Of a stretch of DNA of 64,000 nt, positions 9,523-18,347 are shown piece after piece. The DNA comes from Cyclobacteriaceae bacterium. Lineage in GTDB: Bacteria; Bacteroidota; Bacteroidia; Cytophagales; Cyclobacteriaceae. The stretch spans positions 1 through 64,000 of the forward strand of contig JAAUQL010000008.1 in the NCBI GenBank assembly GCA_012033595.1. Direction: 5' to 3'. The position numbers and the translations under genes are program-made. The notes below the pieces were generated by a model. It was not told the origin of the DNA and did not search any database. It was given only the letters and a program-made list of their open reading frames with translations. How positions within the stretch are numbered: the first letter of the stretch is position 1; every line of letters starts with the position of its first letter.

Positions 9523-12500
9523 ATGAAGAGGATTCTACTGTTAAGTACGGTGCTCGTATTTGCCCTTTCGGGGTATATTATGGCACAAAAGACAGTGACC
9601 GGAACAGTCACTGCAGAAGAAGACGGATCTCCCGTTCCCGGAGTTAACGTCATTGTAAAGGGGACATCGGCAGGTACCGTAACCGATATTGACGGCAATT
9701 ACCAGATTGGTGTACCAGACCAGGGTGGCATCCTGGTGTTTTCCTTCATCGGCTTGGCTACTGAGGAAGTGGAGATAGGTGCACAGTCTGTAATTAACAT
9801 GACTATGACCGCCGATATCAAGCAATTAAATGAAATTGTTGTAACGGCAACTGGAGATTTACGTAATGCGAATAGCGTGACTTATGCCAACCAAACTGTT
9901 GGTTCGGAATCTTTACTTTCTAGTCCCCAAAAGAATACTTTAGAAGCTTTAAGAGGAAAAGCTGCTGGAGTCAAACTTACCACTAATAGTGGGTCTGTTG
10001 GTGCATCGACCAGAATTGTACTTAGAGGCGAAGCTTCACTTACCGGCAATAATAATGCCTTAATTGTAATTGACGGTATACCAATTGACAACAGTAACTC
10101 AATCGGTGGTGAAAACGAAGGAGAAGGAGGTTATACTGATTACGGTAACGCATTCAATGACCTTGATCCTCAAAGTATTGAATCCGTAACTATTTTAAAG
10201 GGGCCTTCTGCAACTTCCTTATATGGTTCAAGGGGAGCTTCTGGTGTTGTAATGATCACAACCAAATCTGGGTCAAAAGGCAAAATGAAAGTTGATTTAA
10301 ATACAACTTTTTCAATTGAAGACGCTTATATCTTATTAGATAGACAGGAACAGTTTGGTCAGGGTATTTTAAATCCTGATGGTTCAAAAATCTTCGACAG
10401 CGGTGAGAACTTTTCATGGGGTCCCAGATTCGATGGAATCACCAGACCATGGACTAGTCCGATAGATGCCGATGGAGACGGCAATCTGGAATACCTTTCC
10501 CGGCCTTATGAAGCTGTGCCAAATCAATTACATGATTTCTTTAGAACAGGATGGACAAGCAACAATTCCTTAGCACTTTCAGGAGGGACTGATCTTTTTA
10601 CCTACAGAGTCAACTATGCAAATACCTTTCAGAATGGTATTATGCACAATACGGATTATGAAAGGCATAATATTGGATTTAATGGCACTGCAAAATTATC
10701 TGATAAGGTAAGCTCTAGTGTGGGTTTATCTTATGCTAGTGTTGCTATGAATACTGCCACTGAAGGATCAAGAGCATTCGAAGGAAGAAACCCTTATGCC
10801 TCTGCCATACAGTCACCAAACACGATTGATTACAGACAGGTCAGGGATTATACCAGTCCATTTCATGATTTTGGTGGATGGTACGGAACGTATACGATAA
10901 ATCCTTATTTCATTTTAAATGAAATGGCTAATACAGGAAAGAGAGATAACTGGTTAGGAAATGCATCAATAGATTGGAAGCCTATTAAAGGGCTAACCTT
11001 AGCAACTAAATTTGGCATCAACTATACTTCACTTAATACAATAGAGTCTGTGCCGATTTACCAATATGAAGACCATTATGTTTGGTTGGACAACCTTAAA
11101 TTGGATGGTCCTAGGAGTCGTGATGGTAATGCCGGTGCCCATAATGAATTATTGAGGAGTACTACAGTAATTGATTGGACGACAACAGCGAGTTATACTA
11201 CAGAAATTGGTTCATCATCATCACTTACAGCTATAGGTGGGGTCAACATTTATGACTTGACACGAAAACAGCTCTATGGGGAGACCAGAGGTGGCTTAGT
11301 AATACCGGGAGTATATAATTTGGCGAATTCTGCCCAGACTGCTGCAGTAGAGCAAAGCCACAATGATTATAGGATCATCGGCTTTTTTGGTAATGCGAGC
11401 TATAGCTGGAAAGACAGGGTCTATCTCGAAGGATCTGTAAGAAATGATTACTCATCTACATTGCCTGTAGACAGTCAGTCGTTCCTTTATTGGTCGCTTG
11501 GGTCTTCTGTGATAGTAAGCGACTTCCTGAATTGGACTTATAATGACCCCATTAGTAAATTAAAAGTGAGAGTTAGTTATGGAACAACAGGAAAGGATGC
11601 AGGATTGTACTTACTCACAAATACTTACAATATTAATCCTAGTTTGGTCAATTATGAAGGTATTTATGAAATTTTATCCCCATTTAACGGTCAAACTGGT
11701 ATCAGCAAAGATGGATTGATAGGCAACAACTTCCTTACGCCTGAAGTGACAACTACCTTCGAAGCCGGCACTGATATTACTTTCTGGAAAGGCCGAGGTA
11801 ATTTTTCTTATACTTATTATAATTCAATTCACACCGATCAAATACTGGAAGCTGATTTATCACGTGCATCTGGTTATAGTATAACTGCTGTGAATATTGG
11901 TGAATTAACGAACAAAGGTCATGAAATCTCATTAAATATTACGCCTATATCAACAGCAAGTGGTTTTGATTGGGATCTTGGTTTCGTCTGGTCAACAAAT
12001 AAGAGTGAGGTGACAAGAATTTCTGCGCAAACGAATGAACTGTCAATTTGGTCTTCGGGAAGAGGTGTGACGCAGGTAGCTGCGGTTGGCGAGCCTTTTG
12101 GCACCTGGAAAGGAAATGTGCAAAGATTTGATCCTAATGGTAACCCAATAGTCGATGGAAATGGCGCGCGCGTTTACACAACTACTCCTGAATATGTAGG
12201 TTCTGTTCAGCCAGACTTTCTTGGCTCAATCACGACCAGTTTTAAATATAAGGGATTTAGATTAGGAGCATTGCTTGATGGTCGTAAGGGGGGTAAATTC
12301 TTCTCCTTAACCAAGACTGCAGTTGAGTTCAATGGCACTGGTGGTAATACCTTAATTGGAGATAGACAACCATTCATAGTTCCAAACAGTGTTGTGGAGC
12401 AATCAGATGGAACTTTTGTGGAAAATACTACTCCAATTGTGGCTTCCAATTATTTGGATGACGGCAACTATACAAATCATTTGTTGGATGCCAGCTTTTT

Positions 12501-12744
12501 GAAGCTACGAGAAATATCATTGGGTTATACCTTCCCTAGGGAAATTGTTTCCAGACTGAACTTGCAAGCAGCAAGCATTGATTTTTTTGCTAAAAACGTG
12601 AAATTCTGGTTGCCATCAGAAAATATTTTCGATGATCCTGAGGCAAAAGGTCCTGGGGGCTCATCTGATAATACTACAGGGGTGGCATCTACTCAAACTC
12701 CACCGGCTAGAAGTTATGGTGTATCATTGAATTTAACCTTTTAA
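9523..12744 (+). CDS. SusC/RagA-family TonB-linked outer membrane transporter
   Basis: The protein has 1073 residues: a signal peptide (about 1-21), a CarboxypepD_reg-like domain (22-105), a TonB-box region near NEIVVTA (about 103-110), a plug domain with the family hallmark VIDGIPIDNS (about 183-192), and a long beta-barrel ending in LNLTF, where the terminal phenylalanine is a barrel-assembly signal. It imports an oligomeric substrate across the outer membrane with the SusD-like partner encoded six bases downstream. Base composition changes by eye at about 9840, just after the TonB box: the first 320 bases look like the rest of the chromosome while the remainder is more AT-rich. No glycan-degrading enzyme is encoded nearby, so the substrate cannot be named. 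Confidence 0.95.
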   Translation: MKRILLLSTVLVFALSGYIMAQKTVTGTVTAEEDGSPVPGVNVIVKGTSAGTVTDIDGNYQIGVPDQGGILVFSFIGLATEEVEIGAQSVINMTMTADIKQLNEIVVTATGDLRNANSVTYANQTVGSESLLSSPQKNTLEALRGKAAGVKLTTNSGSVGASTRIVLRGEASLTGNNNALIVIDGIPIDNSNSIGGENEGEGGYTDYGNAFNDLDPQSIESVTILKGPSATSLYGSRGASGVVMITTKSGSKGKMKVDLNTTFSIEDAYILLDRQEQFGQGILNPDGSKIFDSGENFSWGPRFDGITRPWTSPIDADGDGNLEYLSRPYEAVPNQLHDFFRTGWTSNNSLALSGGTDLFTYRVNYANTFQNGIMHNTDYERHNIGFNGTAKLSDKVSSSVGLSYASVAMNTATEGSRAFEGRNPYASAIQSPNTIDYRQVRDYTSPFHDFGGWYGTYTINPYFILNEMANTGKRDNWLGNASIDWKPIKGLTLATKFGINYTSLNTIESVPIYQYEDHYVWLDNLKLDGPRSRDGNAGAHNELLRSTTVIDWTTTASYTTEIGSSSSLTAIGGVNIYDLTRKQLYGETRGGLVIPGVYNLANSAQTAAVEQSHNDYRIIGFFGNASYSWKDRVYLEGSVRNDYSSTLPVDSQSFLYWSLGSSVIVSDFLNWTYNDPISKLKVRVSYGTTGKDAGLYLLTNTYNINPSLVNYEGIYEILSPFNGQTGISKDGLIGNNFLTPEVTTTFEAGTDITFWKGRGNFSYTYYNSIHTDQILEADLSRASGYSITAVNIGELTNKGHEISLNITPISTASGFDWDLGFVWSTNKSEVTRISAQTNELSIWSSGRGVTQVAAVGEPFGTWKGNVQRFDPNGNPIVDGNGARVYTTTPEYVGSVQPDFLGSITTSFKYKGFRLGALLDGRKGGKFFSLTKTAVEFNGTGGNTLIGDRQPFIVPNSVVEQSDGTFVENTTPIVASNYLDDGNYTNHLLDASFLKLREISLGYTFPREIVSRLNLQAASIDFFAKNVKFWLPSENIFDDPEAKGPGGSSDNTTGVASTQTPPARSYGVSLNLTF

Positions 12745-12750
12745 TTAAAG

Positions 12751-14266
12751 ATGAAAAAGATTAAAATATTATTTATAGTTGTCAGCATGATGATAGCTTC
12801 GTCATGTGGGGACAAATTGGCTGAAATTAACGTAGACCCGAACACTTCTCCATCTGGCAGTGCACCTCAGGTATTTACAGCAGCACAAGCATTTTATGGG
12901 ATCGCTCTTGATGCCTATTTCAATGAGTTAGATGCTCTATTAGCTCAATACTGGGCAGGTGGTCCAGGGGTGGCTTTGCTAGATGAAGAGCGATACTTTT
13001 TCGAACCTATAGATTTCAACACTGCGTGGTCTTTCTCATATTTACAGGCATTATCTGACCTGTCGTTTGTAATAAGTGACGCGGAAAACAATCAGGCCTT
13101 AGCCGCTGCAGCAGATATCCTGAGTGTTTACATTTATCAGAACCTCGTGGATCATTATGGTGATATACCATACACTTCATCCTTACGTGGTGATCTTTCA
13201 AATGGAGGCATTACAGCGCCTGAGTATGATGGAGGTAAAGCTGTATATGACCAATTAATTTCGAGAGTTTCAGCTGCAGTTGCGACACTAGCTGATCCTC
13301 TGGTAATGATAATCTGGGAATTGAAGATATGATTTACGGAAATTACGCAGATCCTTCCGCACCTGAGGCAGATGAGTTGGCTACCCAAAAAACAAATTGG
13401 ATCAGATTTGGAAATTCCATTCATCTGAAACTTTTGATGAGGCAATCCATAGCCGACCCTTCTGTATCTTCTGCAGTAATTGATTTGGTCAATAGTCAAA
13501 ATGGATTGTTTATTGAAGATGAAAGTCAACTAGCTCGGATAAGATTTCAAGGTGAAACAGGACAAAACTGGAATCCAATGTACGCAAGAAGGGAACAAGG
13601 AGTAGGCCAATTTTATATTGCCAGTAATTCTGCTATTACTAAAATGACAGAGCTTTCTGATCCTCGATTGAGTGTTATTTATAATGTTGCTGATAAAACC
13701 GGGACAATCGTTGGAATAGATCAAGGAGATATCGTGAATAGACAGGAATTAGCAGCAGGGGACGTTAGCTTTCCTTCTTCTGTAGCATATGGACCTGCCA
13801 ATGATGTAATATTAACAAGCCATTGGGAAGTGATGTTTCTGAGAGCTGAAGCTGATATGAGATTTGGAACAAATGATGACGAAACGGAAATGTTTAATGC
13901 AGCTGTTACTGCACATTTCGATTATATTGGAGCAACACTGGGTAATTATTTATCAACAGAGGTGGTCTACAATGCAGGAGAAAGTACTGAAGCAAAGTCA
14001 AATTTGATCGGCATTCAAAAATGGATATCATTTAATGGTCTGCAGGAAAGTGAAGGATGGATCGAAGCAAGAAGATTCAATACTTCTTCCTCCCCAATAT
14101 TTACTGGTGGAGCCACTCCGATTTTAATACCCCATCAAGATCACAATTGGCAGATGGCGTATTTCCAGTTAGATATTTGTATCCACAAACAGAGCTTGAT
14201 TTCAATTCGAATAATGTTCCTGCTCTAAGTGGCGTTACCGACAAACCAGTTTTTTGGGACAATTAA
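12751..14266 (+). CDS. SusD/RagB-like outer membrane lipoprotein (two apparent frameshifts)
   Basis: The joined product has about 505 residues with a lipoprotein signal ending ...SSC at about residue 19. The early EINVDPN motif is typical of the SusD-like_2 group. It would bind substrate as the lid of the SusC channel. The frame is lost twice. The first loss is near 13298-13302, where one extra base would give DPSGNDNLGIEDMIYGN across the join. The second is in the C4 run 14130-14133, where a fifth C would give ILIPPSRSQLADGVFPV. The C-terminal part ends ...DKPVFWDN at 14266. Both losses look like sequencing errors because sequence on each side is well conserved in style and uninterrupted. 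Confidence 0.85.
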
Positions 14267-14278
14267 AATTTAATTACA

Positions 14279-15223
14279 ATGAAAAGAACAATGAAATATA
14301 TAGGTTCAAAGATCAGTCTGGTTTTTCTGACTCTTTTAATAGTTGCAAATGGCTGTGATGAGTCTCAGGATCCTTTTGCTGAATATAAGCAAGGACCTTT
14401 GCAACAAATTACCGATCCATATTTGCAAATAAAAACACCGGTTGTACAGTTCCAAGCCGGGACGCCATCTTATACCGTTGCTTTGAATGCAATTAATGGT
14501 CTTAAGCAAATAACTAAGTTGGACGCATATAGTGTTTATACTGATGCGAAGACCGGAAGTAAATCGGACCCCGTACTGTTTAAGTCCTATACCATCGATA
14601 ATCCGTTAAAAGTAGAAATTTCCGATGAGGTAACTTACGAGGATCTTAAAGACGGGATAATGGTAGATGGCGCAGGACTTCCTGCCAATGATGTAGAATT
14701 AGCTGTTGGCTCAGGCTGGGTATTAAGATTTATAGCAACTACAGCAAGTGGCGATGAGATTCCTCTCTCGGGATCAGTCAATATTGCAGTATTGAGTAGA
14801 TTTGCCGGTATTTATCGCGTGGTTGATATGAAATATTGGAGACTTGGTGAAGATCGAGATGATGTGTATGGTTCGCAGATTGGCAATACACGTTTTATTG
14901 GCTCAATAGACGAAAATACGTTTTCCTACAATGATTATTGGGGACCTTTCCCATGGTCGGGTGGTTCATTTAATTTTGATATCAATTTTGATGACAATTC
15001 CATAACTGTTCCGATTGTTTGTTGTGGTCTTTTCTCTGGAAATTATGCTACAAATTGTAAGGATAATGCAGATAAATTGACCAATGTGCCTTGTACTGGC
15101 TCCAATGTCTTGCAGCCTGATGATGCTACAGGAAAACACAGAATTATACTTACCTATGGTTACTTCAGTGAGGGCAGTGGTCCTAGGGAGTTTTGGGAAA
15201 TTCTTGAAAAAGTTGTTGATTAA
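14279..15223 (+). CDS. hypothetical lipoprotein of the SusCD locus
   Basis: The protein has 314 residues with a lipoprotein signal ending ...ANGC (about residue 26) followed by DESQD, so it should be lipid-anchored and possibly surface-exposed. The rest looks like beta-rich modules, with a cysteine cluster (CCG and two later Cys) around residues 248-280. It starts 13 bases after the susD stop and is surely in the same operon. I do not recognise the family; its position is that of SusE/SusF-like binding proteins. Confidence 0.75.
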   Translation: MKRTMKYIGSKISLVFLTLLIVANGCDESQDPFAEYKQGPLQQITDPYLQIKTPVVQFQAGTPSYTVALNAINGLKQITKLDAYSVYTDAKTGSKSDPVLFKSYTIDNPLKVEISDEVTYEDLKDGIMVDGAGLPANDVELAVGSGWVLRFIATTASGDEIPLSGSVNIAVLSRFAGIYRVVDMKYWRLGEDRDDVYGSQIGNTRFIGSIDENTFSYNDYWGPFPWSGGSFNFDINFDDNSITVPIVCCGLFSGNYATNCKDNADKLTNVPCTGSNVLQPDDATGKHRIILTYGYFSEGSGPREFWEILEKVVD

Positions 15224-15240
15224 ACTTAAAGATTACAGAT

Positions 15241-16149
15241 ATGAAATTAATGATTAAAAATATATGGCTCTTATTACTCTTTTTAGGAGTATTGATGGCG
15301 TGTAACAACGAAGAGGGTCCTGAATCAATTGTGCAGACTTTCGAGAAATTTCCTGTCGTGGAAGACGATATCGCACCTCTAACGGTCACCGAAGCTGGTA
15401 CATATACAGTGAATATACCATTTGATGAGCGACAAATAGTAGCTGTTGAGGTGTCAATTACAAGTAGTGAATCATCAACCGCAGTAGAAGGTGAGGATTT
15501 TACAATTTCGGCGCATGACCTATCGTTGCTGGCATTGTCAGGGGGCGGAAGCATAGATATTACCATTCTACCTGATCTGGAACCAGAAGGAAATGAAACG
15601 ATATATCTAACTTTGGTAGGAGATCATCCTATAGGATCGCCAGCACCACAAGAAATACTGGTAATTAATATCAGGGATAGCGTGTATCTTTCTCCTCAAC
15701 TAGTGTTGGATTGGTCAGGCCCAATAGAAGCTTTCGAAGGTGAAGTTTGGCAGGATTATATCGATATTGACCTTTTGTTGCTTGATGGAGATGGTGATGA
15801 AGTATCTGGTTACACTGGTGCATCTGCAGATGTTCCTGAAGTAATTTCTACAGAAGATATTCCAGATGGAACTTATTCAGTAGTTGCTAATTTGTGGGCT
15901 AATCCTATCACAGGAAATGGTCTTGAAACTGAAGACCTTCCTGTTGTCTTAACTATTGCTCTAGGAGGTGTTGGCACTGCTAGTTTTTCTGCAAAAGAAA
16001 TAGGTCTAACACCAGTATGGAATGGAGATACTCCTAGTGATGAGGCAGGTGTCAACAATTTGATTCTTGGAACAATAACTGTCAATGGTAACCAAATGAC
16101 ACTGGTAGATGGTAATGGTGATTTAGTTGCAACATTTGGTACTCCATAA
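15241..16149 (+). CDS. lipoprotein with Calx-beta-like domain, SusCD locus
   Basis: The protein has 302 residues with a lipoprotein signal ending ...LMAC (about residue 21). Residues 40-145 resemble a Calx-beta domain, with the AVEGEDF and GNETIYLTL motifs. The second half is acidic with DGDGDEV-like stretches that may bind calcium. It follows the previous gene by 17 bases and is the last gene of the locus, before a terminator at 16198. The role is probably binding of the imported substrate or an accessory surface role; this is inferred from context only. Confidence 0.75.
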   Translation: MKLMIKNIWLLLLFLGVLMACNNEEGPESIVQTFEKFPVVEDDIAPLTVTEAGTYTVNIPFDERQIVAVEVSITSSESSTAVEGEDFTISAHDLSLLALSGGGSIDITILPDLEPEGNETIYLTLVGDHPIGSPAPQEILVINIRDSVYLSPQLVLDWSGPIEAFEGEVWQDYIDIDLLLLDGDGDEVSGYTGASADVPEVISTEDIPDGTYSVVANLWANPITGNGLETEDLPVVLTIALGGVGTASFSAKEIGLTPVWNGDTPSDEAGVNNLILGTITVNGNQMTLVDGNGDLVATFGTP

Positions 16150-16197
16150 GGAAACCTATAAAGGGGATTGATTTTTCCCCGACTATCAATACTCAAA

Positions 16198-16233
16198 GGG
16201 CTGTTTCATTTTTATTATGAGACAGCCTTTTTT
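16198..16233 (+). terminator. Rho-independent terminator of the SusCD operon
   Basis: A 10-bp stem GGCTGTTTCA/TGAGACAGCC (16199-16208 and 16218-16227, one G-T pair) with a 9-base loop is followed by six T. It lies about 50 bases after the last lipoprotein gene. Confidence 0.85.
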
Positions 16234-16254
16234 GTGTATATGACATTCATAATG

Positions 16255-16273
16255 TGCCCACCTATGGTGGGCA
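16255..16273. repeat. perfect 8-bp inverted repeat with 3-base loop
   Basis: TGCCCACC-TAT-GGTGGGCA forms a strong GC-rich hairpin in an AT-rich spacer. It has no T-run, so it is not a canonical terminator. It could be an RNA-stabilising 3' hairpin or a protein-binding site. Confidence 0.5.
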
Positions 16274-16576
16274 AGAATTCGATTGATTTGTAGGTTATTA
16301 AAAATTATTTGTTGCTCATCAATTACAAATGCAAGCTTTTTTAGCCAAATGTGTGAATATATATTAGAAAAGCGGCGCAAAATGAAGCAAAATCCTGGTG
16401 TATTACACTAAAGCATTATATTTGGAGTTATTCAACAGGTACTACATTTATGCTATTGCATAGCACGAAGCAAGATAGATTGGTGCTTATAGGCTGCATT
16501 TAAAAACCCTCCTGTCCTATGCCCATAATTTCCTTTGCATAGCGTATTTTTACATATTCTAATTAAATATAAAATC

Positions 16577-17708
16577 ATGAAAAAATTAGTGTTTTTGCCC
16601 TGTCTACTGTGGTAGTTTTTTATGGATGTGAGCCTCAGAAAGACAATAAAAACAATGGCTACACCATCAACGCCGAAATTGGCGGAGTCGAAGATTCTAC
16701 CCTTGTCTTTCTCAATTTGGTGAGGGATAATGATCTCAAACCCATCGATTCTGCATATATCAGCAATTCTCAGGTGGCATTTGAAGGCACGCTTGAAAGC
16801 CCCGAAATGGTATATCTCCGTATTGGCAACACCCGCAAAATGATAAATTTGTTTGGGGAAAACAGCAAAATAGAGGTAAATGTGCATGTCGATAGTCTCG
16901 AAAAGGCCCGCGTAAACGGCTCCAATGCTCATGACGATTTGATGGCCTTCAAAGATTATTTGAAACAGCTTGATGAGCAGGCTGCCAGTCTCAATGAAGC
17001 CTACGGTGAAGCGGCTGCTCTGGGTGACGAAGCAAAAGTAAATGAGGTGATCGGGCAATATAATGCCCTGCGGGGCGAGCGGGTAATGTTGATCAAAGAA
17101 TTTGTGGCCAACAAGCCTGCATCATATATTTCGCCATTTATCATCAAAAACCATCTTGCCTATGAAATGGACTATGCCGAACTCGACAGCATGATATTAT
17201 CCCTCGATTCAGCAGTACATGATTCGCGCGATTATCAGGACTTGGCACAAAGGGTGTCCACTTTAAAAAGCGTCGCCGTGGGTATGCCCGCAGTTGATTT
17301 TGCGCTAAATGATACTACAGGAAATCCAATAACTATTTCGTCTTTTAAGGGTAATTACCTGCTTATTGACTTTTGGGCCTCATGGTGCGGTCCGTGCAGG
17401 TAGAAAACCCCAATGTAGTGGCGCTATATAATGATTACAAAGACAAAGGCTTTGAGATTATAGGCGTGTCATTTGACGAGGATCGGCAAAAATGGATCGA
17501 TGCCATCCATGATGATAACCTGGACTGGCCACACGTAAGCGACCTGAAAGGTTGGGGATCGGCGGCCGGTAAATTGTATGGAATCAACTCCATACCAGCT
17601 ACGGTTTTGTTGGACAAGGAGGGGGTGATTATCGCCAAAAATCTGCGCGGTGAAGCGCTAAGAAAAAAATTGGAGGAGTTATACGCCGCCGAGGGAGAAA
17701 ATAGTTAA
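16577..17708 (+). CDS. TlpA-like thiol-disulfide reductase with DUF4369-like N-terminus (two apparent frameshifts)
   Basis: The joined product has about 377 residues. It has a lipoprotein-type signal ending VVFYGC, a DUF4369-like beta-rich domain (about 25-130), a helical linker, and a C-terminal thioredoxin fold with the redox motif WCGPC (about residue 270). It likely reduces or isomerises disulfides in the periplasm while anchored in a membrane. The ATG at 16577 is out of frame with the body unless the A6 run 16580-16585 gains one A, which gives MKKISVFALSTVVV. A second single-base loss at GG 17399-17400 breaks the frame right after WCGPCR; one more G restores VENPNVV. Both fit sequencing error. 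Confidence 0.85.
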
Positions 17709-17739
17709 TTTAATTCTGTTTTACCTAAACTACACTTAG

Positions 17740-18102
17740 ATGATGAAGAACGTATTAATTGTTTTCATGGCGATTTTTGTGGCTTATGCCTGCGCCTCTA
17801 CCAAAAGTGTTTCGGATATGTCTGTTGGTACCTGGGACTATTTAATTAAAAATACCCCGGAGGGAGACCTGACCGGAAATTTTGTGATCTCCAAAGATGG
17901 AGACAGCTATAGTGGAGCTATCAATGCCGCGCAAGGGAGCATTCCCATGCAAAATGTCGTGGTGGAGAATGGCAACATGACAAGTAACTTCGACTATATG
18001 GGCTATACCGTGAACATGTCAGGCAAATTTGAAGGAACCAGCTTTAGTGGAAAAGTTTCGGTGGACTACAACGACTTTCCTGTATCGGCCACCAAACGAT
18101 AA
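17740..18102 (+). CDS. small lipoprotein, unknown function
   Basis: The protein has 120 residues with a lipoprotein-like signal ending ...AYAC at about residue 18. The mature part is a short beta-rich domain with alternating polar and apolar residues (about 28-118), of the lipocalin-like or beta-sandwich kind. It follows the TlpA-like gene by about 30 bases, so co-transcription is likely. I do not recognise the family. Confidence 0.7.
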   Translation: MMKNVLIVFMAIFVAYACASTKSVSDMSVGTWDYLIKNTPEGDLTGNFVISKDGDSYSGAINAAQGSIPMQNVVVENGNMTSNFDYMGYTVNMSGKFEGTSFSGKVSVDYNDFPVSATKR

Positions 18103-18283
18103 GCATCGGATTGGAAAGCGATGCCTATTTTTAAAGGCGATGCGCATTAGATTGCAGTTCGATGCGCATGGCTTTTTGCTACCATTATATCAGCTCAAAG
18201 CTAAGCCCGACCATCGTCAGATTTAAATCTGTTTCCGGCGTGCATATCGCCTTAAAGCTATTTTTGGCTATAATTTACCACTT

Positions 18284-18314
18284 AAAAAAAGGAGCCGCTG
18301 GAGCTCCTTTTTTT
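18284..18314. terminator. bidirectional terminator between convergent genes
   Basis: A GGAGC/GCTCC stem extended by A7 on the left and T7 on the right (18284-18295 and 18303-18314) sits between the plus-strand lipoprotein gene and the minus-strand phosphosugar mutase. It can serve both. Confidence 0.75.
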
Positions 18315-18347
18315 GGTCTTAAATGGATAAGCGGTATTGGTGGCTGA

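Larger units (their letters stand above)
16150..16576. other. 427-base intergenic region with terminator and hairpin
   Basis: No supported ORF was seen. It holds the operon terminator (16198-16233), a perfect 8-bp inverted repeat (16255-16273), and a weak 6-bp stem TGCTAT-TGC-ATAGCA near 16451-16465. The right part is AT-rich and should carry the promoter of the next gene, but no clean TAnnTTTG box was found. Confidence 0.5.

Noticed and set aside
12751-14266. Programmed frameshifting or split SusD genes
   Set aside because: No slippery heptamer with a downstream structure was seen. The same +1-base repair is needed in eight unrelated genes, which fits sequence error better.
16453-17058. 201-residue minus-strand ORF
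   Set aside because: It is antisense to the TlpA-like gene, which is supported by a signal peptide, the WCGPC motif and a joined full-length frame.
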